This document shows positions 1 to 6,423 of a stretch of 11,027 bases of DNA, piece by piece. The notes beneath the pieces are model-generated. The model saw only the letters and a list, made by a program, of their open reading frames with translations, did no database searches and was not told where the DNA came from. Both the position numbers and the translations under genes were made by a program. This DNA comes from Nitrospirota bacterium (GTDB lineage Bacteria; Nitrospirota; JACRHJ01): NCBI GenBank assembly GCA_021815285.1, contig JAKAHE010000059.1, positions 1-11,027 on the forward strand. The letters run 5' to 3'. The number at the start of each line of letters is the position of its first letter. Positions within the stretch are counted from its first letter, which is position 1.

Positions 1-1
1 C

Positions 2-1456
2 GCCGCGCTCGGAGAGCTCGGAGACCCTGGAGCCGTCGGGGCGCTCATGGAGGCCTCAGAAGACAGCTTCCTTCGGGAACCGGCGCTCGACGCGCTCTAC
101 AGGATCGGTGATTCCTCGGCCTGGAGTGTTTTCAAGGAGGCCTTGAAAGACGAGGTTCCCGTTATTCGGGAAATAGCCGTAAAAGGCGCGGCCAGGATAA
201 TGGCTTCCTCGCCGGAACCGGGCGCGCTTGCGCGCAAGCTCAAGTCTGACCTTGGCCCGGAAGAGGTTGAGTTCATAAAAGGACTTATAAGCTCTTACGA
301 GCCGGACCTGAGCAAATCCGCCGCCCGCCTGACCGGATGGATGAGGGAACGCTCGGCTGTCGGGGCTATAGCAAAGCTCCTGTACGACGACGAACTCCGT
401 GAAGATGCGATGACCGCGTTATTCGAGATTTCAAGGGACGGAGTAGAACCCCTGATATTTCTGCTGAGCGACGAAGACGCGGCGGTGAGGCGCTCCTGCG
501 CCGAGCTTCTTGGCATCGCGGGAGACGCCAGGGCAGCGACGTTCCTTCTGCCGCTCCTTGAGGACGAGGACGGCCATACCCGTTCTGCTGCGGTAGCGGC
601 CCTTGGGAGGCTGAAGGCCGAGAAATCCGCGCCCAGGATGCTGGAGCTTTTGCGGGACGAATACCAGGACGTCCAGGAAACGGCGATAAAGGCAATCGCG
701 TCAATACCGGGGGTCATGGGCGACCTTGATTTAAAGGCCCTTGCCCAGGACCCTGAGCCTTCATTCAGGAGGAACATAGCGTATTTGTGCGGCCTACTTG
801 GTAAGGGAAACGCCACTGTCCTGGAGGGGCTTTTAAAAGACGAGGACGCCGAAGTCCGAGCTGCGGCCGTCGATTCGATCGCCACTGCGGGCGAGGATGC
901 ATCGCTTGGCGCAGTGCTGAGATGCGTTGTGGATGAGGATGCGATGGTGCGGCTTTCGGCTGTAAACGCCCTGATGGGGAAGAACGTCCCCGGAGCGGCG
1001 GAGCCGATGTTCCTGCTTCTGAAGGACTCGGACCCGTGGGTGCGGGCACAGGCCGCGAGGGCCTTGTCTTACGAATCGGACCCAAGGGTTTTCGACGCGC
1101 TTTTGTCGCTTCTGTCAGATACTTACGGCCCCGTAAAGATGGAGGCCGTCGAGGGGCTTGGCAGGACGGGAAGACCGGAGGCCGGAAATCATATAATCAA
1201 CGCGATGACGGACACGGACCCGGAAGTGCGCAAGGCCGGCATATCCGCCGCGCTTGCGTTGAACGAGCCGGAACCGCTTGTTAGTTTGAAGACGCTTGCG
1301 AAGGATCCGGACTGGAGCGTCCGGAAGGCCGCGCTCGAAGCCCTTGTTCGTTCCGGCGCAGAGGGGAGCGCGGAGCTTATTGCAAGTGCGGCAGAGAGCG
1401 ATCCTGAACGGATTGTGAGAGAGGCCGCGGCGAGGCTTGCGGGGGAAGGCAAATGA
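2..1456 (+). CDS. HEAT-repeat protein, 5' partial, first visible gene of chemosensory operon
   Basis: The open frame runs to the left window edge. Codons before the first ATG (position 47) already read as a HEAT helix (AALGELGDPGAVGAL), so that ATG is internal and the true start lies outside. About 484 residues are visible, made almost wholly of roughly 31-residue helical repeats, around 14 by eye. They show the DP/DEDxxVRxxAxxAL pattern, for example DPWVRAQAARAL and DPEVRKAGISAAL. No catalytic motif, membrane segment or signal peptide is seen in this part. HEAT solenoids normally serve as protein-binding scaffolds, and repeats of this type also occur in phycobilin-lyase-like proteins. Its TGA overlaps the cheR ATG (ATGA), so the two are probably translationally coupled. 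A role as scaffold or partner for CheR or a chemosensory array is inference from position only. Confidence 0.9.
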   Translation, partial: AALGELGDPGAVGALMEASEDSFLREPALDALYRIGDSSAWSVFKEALKDEVPVIREIAVKGAARIMASSPEPGALARKLKSDLGPEEVEFIKGLISSYEPDLSKSAARLTGWMRERSAVGAIAKLLYDDELREDAMTALFEISRDGVEPLIFLLSDEDAAVRRSCAELLGIAGDARAATFLLPLLEDEDGHTRSAAVAALGRLKAEKSAPRMLELLRDEYQDVQETAIKAIASIPGVMGDLDLKALAQDPEPSFRRNIAYLCGLLGKGNATVLEGLLKDEDAEVRAAAVDSIATAGEDASLGAVLRCVVDEDAMVRLSAVNALMGKNVPGAAEPMFLLLKDSDPWVRAQAARALSYESDPRVFDALLSLLSDTYGPVKMEAVEGLGRTGRPEAGNHIINAMTDTDPEVRKAGISAALALNEPEPLVSLKTLAKDPDWSVRKAALEALVRSGAEGSAELIASAAESDPERIVREAAARLAGEGK

Positions 1457-2328
1457 TTTTTACAGAGGATATAATAGATCTCCCGGACGACGTGTTCCGG
1501 CTGCTTCGGGATTTTATCCGGGATTACTGCGGGCTTTATTTCGACGACTCCTCTAAATATCTCCTGGAGAAGAGGCTCTCGCGCCGCGTCCGCCTGCACC
1601 AGCTTAATACCTTCCTCGATTATTACCGCTTCCTGTCCTATGACAGAAGAAGGGAAGCGGAGCTTGTGGAGGTGGTGGACAGCCTCACGACGAACGAGAC
1701 GTATTTCTTCCGTGAAGAGGCACAGCTCAGGGCGTTCCGGGACGAAATACTCCCGGAAATCCTTGGGCCCGGCGGGCAAAAGACGTTCAAGGTGTGGAGC
1801 GCGGGCTGCTCGACCGGCGAGGAACCTTATACCATAGGCATGATACTTTCAGAGGCCGGACACATTGGCGGAGTAGATGTGGAGATAATAGGCAGCGACA
1901 TAAACCAGAAAGTGCTGACCTCCGCCCGGAGAGGAGTCTACAGGCGCGGCTCCTTCCGCGCCATCAGGGAAGACATGATGCACAAATACTTCAAGGAAGA
2001 GTCGCCCGGGAACTTCAGGATATCGGACAATATTAAAAAACTCGTGACGTTTTCACACTTGAACCTCTTCGATCCGTACCGCCTGAGTTTCCTTAAGGGA
2101 TTCGACGTCATATTCTGCCGGAACGTGATGATATATTTTGACCCTGAATCGAAGAAGAAGCTTATAAAGATGTTCTACGACAAGCTGTCGCCGGGCGGGT
2201 ATCTCCTGCTTGGGCATGCCGAGTCTCTCTTGAACGTTACGACGGCATTCAGGCTCGTTCACCTAAGAAACGACATGGTTTACCAGAAGCCGGTTTCAGT
2301 CAGGGAAGCGATGCCGGTAGAGAAATAG
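1453..2328 (+). CDS. cheR: CheR-type chemoreceptor glutamate methyltransferase
   Basis: This cytoplasmic enzyme transfers methyl groups from S-adenosylmethionine to glutamates of chemoreceptors, giving adaptation together with CheB. The 291-residue protein has the usual N-terminal helical domain (about 10-75). It then carries the family motif TNETYFFRE (80-88), the SAM-binding loop SAGCSTGEEPY (116-126), the acidic GSDIN (147-151), and IFCRNVMIYF (220-229). Length matches free-standing CheR; there is no TPR extension. The ATG overlaps the upstream TGA by four bases, and the purine-rich GGGGGAAGG just before it is a good ribosome site. CheB follows after 21 bp. The function is secure. Which receptor it modifies, and whether the pathway controls flagella, pili or another output, cannot be told from here. 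Confidence 0.95.
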   Translation: MIFTEDIIDLPDDVFRLLRDFIRDYCGLYFDDSSKYLLEKRLSRRVRLHQLNTFLDYYRFLSYDRRREAELVEVVDSLTTNETYFFREEAQLRAFRDEILPEILGPGGQKTFKVWSAGCSTGEEPYTIGMILSEAGHIGGVDVEIIGSDINQKVLTSARRGVYRRGSFRAIREDMMHKYFKEESPGNFRISDNIKKLVTFSHLNLFDPYRLSFLKGFDVIFCRNVMIYFDPESKKKLIKMFYDKLSPGGYLLLGHAESLLNVTTAFRLVHLRNDMVYQKPVSVREAMPVEK

Positions 2329-2349
2329 ATTTAACGGACGCTGCCCCGA

Positions 2350-3393
2350 ATGAAAAAGATTAAAGTGCTCGTGGTTGATGACTCGCTCCAGAACAGGAAG
2401 GCTCTGTCCGGGATGCTGGGAGAGTCGCCGGGAATCGAGGTTGTCGGAGCCGCTGCGGACGGCGAAGAGGCTATCGAGAAGGTCGTAAGGCTTAAACCCG
2501 ACCTCATAACGCTCGATCTCGAAATGCCCCGGATGGACGGTTTCACGTTTCTGCGCTGGCTTATGAGGGTTGCGCCGACGCCGACCCTGGTAATAAGTTC
2601 GAGGGACGACGACAGAAGCGTACTTACAGCGCTTGAGTTCGGGGCGATAGATTTCCTGCCGAAGCCTGTCTCGCCGGAAGGGATGGAGGAACTCGGACGC
2701 GACCTTATAGAGAAGGTAAAATTTTTCGCCGGAATAGAAATATCCAAGGTAAGCAGGTCTATGGACCTGCTTCGGCGAGTCGGTCCCGGCGGTGTTCCGG
2801 AAGAAAGGCAGACGCCCGCAAGGCGGCACGTTGACATTGTAGTCATAGGGGCTTCCACCGGCGGGCCGCCTGCCGTGCAGACAATACTGGCCAGTCTGCC
2901 GCGCGAATTCCCGGCGGCAATCGCGGTAAGCCAGCATATGCCTCCGATATTCACCAGGTTCTTTGCGGAGCGCCTGAACAAGGTATGCAAGGTTTCCGTG
3001 AGGGAGGCCGTCGATGGAGAGCCGCTTCTTCCGGGAGCGGTCCTTGTAACGCCCGGAGGTCATCATATGTCCTTCAGAAGGACCGACGGCGGGGTTGCGG
3101 TCTCGCTTAACAAAGCGCGGGAGGAGGATAGATACATACCATCGGTGGATATTATGATGCGGTCCGCCGCGCAGAATTACGGCAGGAGGACAATGGGCGT
3201 TATCCTGACCGGCATGGGAAACGACGGGCGGGAAGGCATGTCGCTTATAAAAGGACTTGGGGGCATAACCATCGCGGAATCGCAGGAGACTGCGGTGATA
3301 TACGGCATGCCGAAAGAGGCTGTAGAGGCGGGGGCGGTAGACATATCAATGCCTTTGGACAGAATAGCCGCCGAGATAATAAAGCTCTGTTAA
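2350..3393 (+). CDS. cheB: CheB chemoreceptor methylesterase/glutamine deamidase
   Basis: This two-domain, 347-residue protein is the typical length for CheB. Residues 1-120 are a receiver: acidic pair D10-D11, phosphoacceptor D56 in LITLDLEMPRMDG, SS at 83-84 and conserved K105 in FLPKP. After a variable linker (about 125-160), the esterase domain shows the full catalytic triad: S169 in GASTGGP, H196 in SQHMPP and D292 in GMGNDG. Phosphorylation by a CheA kinase normally relieves inhibition of the esterase by the receiver. The enzyme then removes methyl groups from receptors and opposes the CheR encoded just upstream. The ribosome site before the ATG is weak, so expression may rely on coupling within the operon. 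The GAF gene follows 29 bp downstream. Confidence 0.96.
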   Translation: MKKIKVLVVDDSLQNRKALSGMLGESPGIEVVGAAADGEEAIEKVVRLKPDLITLDLEMPRMDGFTFLRWLMRVAPTPTLVISSRDDDRSVLTALEFGAIDFLPKPVSPEGMEELGRDLIEKVKFFAGIEISKVSRSMDLLRRVGPGGVPEERQTPARRHVDIVVIGASTGGPPAVQTILASLPREFPAAIAVSQHMPPIFTRFFAERLNKVCKVSVREAVDGEPLLPGAVLVTPGGHHMSFRRTDGGVAVSLNKAREEDRYIPSVDIMMRSAAQNYGRRTMGVILTGMGNDGREGMSLIKGLGGITIAESQETAVIYGMPKEAVEAGAVDISMPLDRIAAEIIKLC

Positions 3394-3411
3394 TGCCAGA
3401 GCTGTTGCACT

Positions 3412-3416
3412 GGAGG
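3412..3416 (+). promoter_or_regulatory. Ribosome binding site fixing the TTG start of the GAF gene
   Basis: A perfect GGAGG sits six bases before the TTG codon at 3423, in the 29-bp gap after cheB. No ATG or GTG at matching spacing offers an alternative, so this site decides the non-ATG start. Confidence 0.75.
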
Positions 3417-3422
3417 TAGAAT

Positions 3423-4253
3423 TTGGACAACAGGGAAGGATACAAGGACTTGAAGGCGAGAACGGAGGATTTTCTACAGATATTCAGAAAAGGGGAGGAA
3501 TTTACCCAGGAGGTTCTGGCCGAGAACGAGAGACTCCGTTTCAAGCTTGTCCAGCTTGAGGAAGAAAACAAGCGGGCCAGGGGAGTGGATCCCGGAAGGA
3601 TAAAGACGCTCGAAGAACAGATTGCCTCCCTCGTGGAAGAGAACCGCCGGCTGATGGAGCGATACCAGGAAGTGGAACTGGAGAACAAGAGCTTCGCCGA
3701 AAAATACCTTGAGGTTGAGATGGAGAACAACAATCTGGCCAACCTCTACGTCGCAAGCTACCAGCTCCACTCCACGCTGGATTTCTCCGAGGCGGTGAAG
3801 ACGGTGCTTGAGATAATAATGAACCTGGTCGGCGCGGAGAAGTTCGCCATAATGCTCCTGGACGAGAAGACGATGGAGCTCTCGGCAGTCGCCGCCGAGG
3901 GAATAGCGCTTGAGGACATACCGTCAATAGCTACTGGCGAGGGGATAATAGGCCGCGTCGCAGCCGACGGCGAGAGCTATTACGCCGCAGACGCCCCAGG
4001 CGAAAATCTGGAACTCTCGCACCCGATAGTCTGCATACCGCTCAAAATAAAAGAACATGTAATCGGCGTTATCGTCATTTACACCCTGCTCGTGCAGAAA
4101 AAAGAGTTCACGGACGTTGACTACGAGCTTTTCTCTATGCTCGCCGGACATGCGGCTACGGCCATATTTTCCTCAAGGCTGTATTCGCAGTCGGAGAGAA
4201 AGCTCGTGACCATCCAGAGTTTCCTGGACCTCATAAAAGAGAAACCGGCTTAA
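3423..4253 (+). CDS. Coiled-coil/GAF-domain protein of the chemosensory operon
   Basis: A 276-residue soluble protein. Residues about 1-110 are a long charged coiled coil with repeated ELEN/VEMEN-like heptads (for example YQEVELENKSFAEKYLEVEMENN). Residues about 110-255 form a GAF domain (LVGAEKFAIMLLDE, GEGIIGRVAADGE, HPIVCIPLKIKEHVIGVIVIY), followed by a short C-terminal tail. No kinase, GGDEF or effector domain is attached. The start is TTG: a strong GGAGG lies six bases upstream, and the next in-frame ATG is about 80 residues in, past much of the coiled coil. GAF domains bind small ligands or mediate dimerisation. The ligand cannot be read from the sequence, and no haem-, bilin- or metal-ligating signature stood out. 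Its place between cheB and cheY suggests a cytoplasmic sensory or scaffolding accessory to the array. I do not recognise a named family. Confidence 0.88.
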   Translation: MDNREGYKDLKARTEDFLQIFRKGEEFTQEVLAENERLRFKLVQLEEENKRARGVDPGRIKTLEEQIASLVEENRRLMERYQEVELENKSFAEKYLEVEMENNNLANLYVASYQLHSTLDFSEAVKTVLEIIMNLVGAEKFAIMLLDEKTMELSAVAAEGIALEDIPSIATGEGIIGRVAADGESYYAADAPGENLELSHPIVCIPLKIKEHVIGVIVIYTLLVQKKEFTDVDYELFSMLAGHAATAIFSSRLYSQSERKLVTIQSFLDLIKEKPA

Positions 4254-4284
4254 GCAAGCCGCATTTGGATAAGGAGCATAAAAA

Positions 4285-4659
4285 ATGGCTGAAATAAATT
4301 TCCTGATAGTAGAAGATTCGCCAACCATGAGGCAGCTTATTTCTTTCGCCCTGAAGAGGGTGCACGGGGCCAAGATTATGGAGGCCACGGACGGCATCGA
4401 CGCGCTGAAGAAGCTCTCAGCGCAGAAATTCGACCTCGTCCTGACGGATATAAACATGCCGATAATGGACGGCCTGAAGCTCGTCTCCCTCATCCGGGGG
4501 AACGACCAGCACAAGGATATGCCGATAATCATAATAACGACGGAGGGCGCAGATGAGGACAGGAAAAAAGGCCTGGCCCTGGGCGCGAACGCATATCTCT
4601 CCAAGCCCATCCAGACGGCGGAGCTCTTAAAGCTCGTGAATGAATATGTCAGAAAGTGA
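4285..4659 (+). CDS. CheY-like single-domain response regulator
   Basis: This 124-residue protein is a lone receiver domain with no output domain. It has the acidic pair E10-D11 (LIVEDSPTMRQ), phosphoacceptor D55 in LVLTDINMPIMDG, the conserved T85/T86 (IITTEG) and K107 in YLSKP. Phosphoryl groups from a CheA kinase would be received on D55. Output could be motor switching, binding to another partner, or acting as a phosphate sink. The MRQLIS and TTEG motifs fit chemotaxis-type receivers, but exact CheY function is inferred from context. The ATG has an AAGGAG ribosome site eight bases upstream and lies 31 bp after the GAF gene, so it is probably the operon's last gene. Its 3' end overlaps the oppositely oriented DUF3786 gene by 11 bp. 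Confidence 0.93.
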   Translation: MAEINFLIVEDSPTMRQLISFALKRVHGAKIMEATDGIDALKKLSAQKFDLVLTDINMPIMDGLKLVSLIRGNDQHKDMPIIIITTEGADEDRKKGLALGANAYLSKPIQTAELLKLVNEYVRK

Positions 4660-5260
4660 ATGCCAGCATCCTCTGGCAGGCAGTGAGCGCCACCGCCCAG
4701 AGGGCGTCGAGGGCCATGTGGCGGCCGGCGTTGGAATCGAAAAGCAGGCCAGCCCTGGCCTCGAATTCCTCGTCCGCGAGCCAGAGCGTGAACGCCATTC
4801 CTATCCTGGGATAGGCCCTGAAGGAAAAGGCCGCATCTCCGCCCGGCACGGGAATCCCGCCCACGCAGGCCGCAGCGCGCAAAAAGAAATCCCTGTCGGT
4901 ACCGTATTTCCCGGCTATGGCGTCGAGCGGGAGGGTATGCGACCCCCGGAAAAAAAATCCCCCGCCTTTAACCTCCTTGACCATCTCGCCTGAAGGATGG
5001 ATAGGTTTTGCCTGCACGAGATAAATCGGAGCCGTGAGGTTTATGAAATACTCGGGTTTCCTGCCCGGTTCGGATATGCAGGTTATCTTTCTTTCGCGGG
5101 CGGACACATTATACACCCCGCCAAGTATCTCAAGCCTGTAGGCATTTTCCGATTCGATATACTCTGCGCCGCTATTTACTTCGACCTCGCGCGGGTCGGC
5201 CTCCCCAAGCTCCCGCCATGCCTTCTCTTCGCCCGACTCGATATTGTAAGTTCTTTCCAT
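4649..5260 (-). CDS. DUF3786-like protein of unknown function
   Basis: A 203-residue soluble protein that fits my memory of the DUF3786 family: a middle segment with PIHPSGEMVKEVKGGGFFF (86-104), a GG/D turn (VGGIPVPGGDAAF, 133-145), and a C-terminal LWLADEEFEARAGLLFD (159-175). No function is established for this family to my knowledge, and no catalytic site is obvious. C61, C132 and C195 are scattered and do not form a metal-cluster motif. The frame stays open upstream to 5506, but that part is arginine/proline-rich shadow of the neighbouring gene. The ATG at 5260 starts the family-like sequence and overlaps the upstream TAA by one base (TAATG), pointing to translational coupling. Its tail overlaps the CheY-like gene on the other strand. 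The assignment to DUF3786 is from memory of the pattern, not a search. Confidence 0.8.
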   Translation of the reverse strand: MERTYNIESGEEKAWRELGEADPREVEVNSGAEYIESENAYRLEILGGVYNVSARERKITCISEPGRKPEYFINLTAPIYLVQAKPIHPSGEMVKEVKGGGFFFRGSHTLPLDAIAGKYGTDRDFFLRAAACVGGIPVPGGDAAFSFRAYPRIGMAFTLWLADEEFEARAGLLFDSNAGRHMALDALWAVALTACQRMLAFTF

Positions 5261-6336
5261 TAATTCCCAGCCTTTCTTATTCCCGCCGCCTTGTATAGAG
5301 CTTGGAAATCGAAGTGCGCGCGCATAAGTTCCATTGCGCGTGACACCTTCCTCTCCTCGCGGATGCGCACCTTGCCGAGCGTGGACTCCAGCCGCTCGAC
5401 GGTGGACAGCGTGTCGCCCTTGACGGTTATCACCGGCACTCCGGCGAGCTGTGCTTTTGCTATGATGAGTGCGTTCGGCAGGAGGTCTCCTGTCAGGATC
5501 AGGCATTTTGTGGAGGTTTCCAGCGCAGCAAGCTGGATGTCGGAGCGGTGCCCGCCGGTTATTACGGCCTTGTTGTGCGTGCGCCTGAAATATTTAAGCG
5601 CGCTCTCCACATCCATCGCGCCTATGGAGAGGTTCTCTACGAGTTCGTCCAGATTCTCCTCGCAGCATAGCACCGTACCGCCTATCGACTCGTTCACCTG
5701 CCGGACGGTCATTGAATTCAATACGGGGTCTGCCGGGATCATACCGATGAGGGGGATGCCTTTTCTCTTTAAAAACGGCCCGGCGGACTCTTTCAAGTAT
5801 TCCATGCCCTCAGGCGGGACGCGGTTTATGACGGCTCCGATGAGGTTTTTACCGAGGAAATCCCTAACGGAAAGCAGGCAGTCTACGCATGTCTCGCCGT
5901 TAAAAGGGTCGACTATCAGCGCCTTCGCGCCCGTCTCCTTTATTATCCTTGCGCCTGATATGCCGAGGGATTTGCCGTCGAAGATGTTCCTGGCCCCGCC
6001 AAGGATTACGACGTCCGCATCGGAGGAGATTATTTTATAGGCCCCCATGAATTTTTTAATGAGGTCCTTGCCGCGTCCGTGGAGGGCTTCCGCCAGGAGG
6101 TCTTTCGAGTATACGACCGGGCATAGCCTCTCCACAGGCCCGGCCAGACCCAGCCTTTTTTTCATGAAAAGAACATCCCCGTCCGTGAGGATGCCGCCCT
6201 CGACTGTCGGCACTCTCCCGTAAGGTTTCATGTACGCCACACGAAGCCCGTCTTCCTGCATCTTGAGCGCAAGGCCCAGGGAGACGAGGCTCTTGCCGGA
6301 ATAGCCTGCCGTGGAACCTACGTATAGCGGGACCAT
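5260..6336 (-). CDS. BioD-like P-loop/DRTGG-domain protein (phosphotransacetylase N-terminal type)
   Basis: A 358-residue protein. The N-terminal domain (about 1-200) is a dethiobiotin-synthetase-like P-loop NTPase with Walker-A-like GSTAGYSGKS (7-16), AYMKPYGR (34-41) and VVILGGAR (about 108-115). The second domain (about 205-320) matches DRTGG: AVITGGHRSDIQLAALE, CLILTGDLLPN, AGVPVITVKGDT. This arrangement equals the regulatory front part of long phosphotransacetylases (Pta), but the catalytic phosphate acetyltransferase domain is absent. It is therefore probably a nucleotide-binding regulator rather than the enzyme. Automated annotation would likely call it 'phosphotransacetylase family', which overstates it. 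The ATG has a CCTCC-complement ribosome site (6345-6349) eight bases away. It lies 55 bp after the ADP-forming acyl-CoA ligase gene and is coupled to the DUF3786 gene, linking it to acetyl-CoA/acetate metabolism. The ligand and partner are unknown. Confidence 0.85.
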   Translation of the reverse strand: MVPLYVGSTAGYSGKSLVSLGLALKMQEDGLRVAYMKPYGRVPTVEGGILTDGDVLFMKKRLGLAGPVERLCPVVYSKDLLAEALHGRGKDLIKKFMGAYKIISSDADVVILGGARNIFDGKSLGISGARIIKETGAKALIVDPFNGETCVDCLLSVRDFLGKNLIGAVINRVPPEGMEYLKESAGPFLKRKGIPLIGMIPADPVLNSMTVRQVNESIGGTVLCCEENLDELVENLSIGAMDVESALKYFRRTHNKAVITGGHRSDIQLAALETSTKCLILTGDLLPNALIIAKAQLAGVPVITVKGDTLSTVERLESTLGKVRIREERKVSRAMELMRAHFDFQALYKAAGIRKAGN

Positions 6337-6387
6337 TTTTTATTCCTCCAGTTCGCCGGCTTCTGTTTAACTTAGCCAGGCTTTCTT

Positions 6388-6423
6388 TTGATTACTTTTC
6401 TTTCTCGAAAGAAAAGTAATCAA
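6388..6423. repeat. Perfect-arm palindrome overlapping the 3' end of the acyl-CoA ligase gene
   Basis: Two 17-base arms (TGATTACTTTTCTTTC-type, read 6388-6404 against 6407-6423) are exact reverse complements around a two-base centre. The element covers the last nine codons and stop of the ligase gene (residues 701-709, DYFSFEKEK). It is related to the palindrome at 8558-8589: both have TTACTTT(T)C arms, and a nearby GGCTTT flank is shared in inverted orientation. No T-run follows on either strand, so a classical intrinsic terminator is not supported. It more likely belongs to a dispersed repeat family; a role in protecting or attenuating the mRNA is possible. Confidence 0.85.

Noticed and set aside
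295..885. Long minus-strand open frame opposite the HEAT gene
   Set aside because: Serine/arginine-rich shadow of the HEAT reading frame with no family resemblance; the HEAT repeats on the plus strand are unmistakable.
3394..3422. Sigma-54-like promoter (TTGCAC near the gap between cheB and the GAF gene)
   Set aside because: No matching -24 GG/-12 GC pair at proper spacing; the gap is only 29 bp within a tight operon.
4661..4678. Small hairpin TGCCAG/CTGGCA as a shared terminator for the convergent operons
   Set aside because: Only six pairs, lies inside the DUF3786 coding region, and no T-run follows on either strand.
5261..5506. N-terminal extension of the DUF3786 frame by about 82 residues up to an upstream ATG
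   Set aside because: The extra part overlaps the BioD/DRTGG gene entirely on the same strand, has shadow-like Arg/His/Pro composition, and the TAATG start at 5260 begins family-like sequence.
6388..6423. Palindrome as an intrinsic terminator of the acyl-CoA ligase gene
   Set aside because: The downstream bases on the minus strand are AAAAGAAAGC rather than a U-tract, and the next gene follows after 55 bp with its own ribosome site. A repeat is the better reading.
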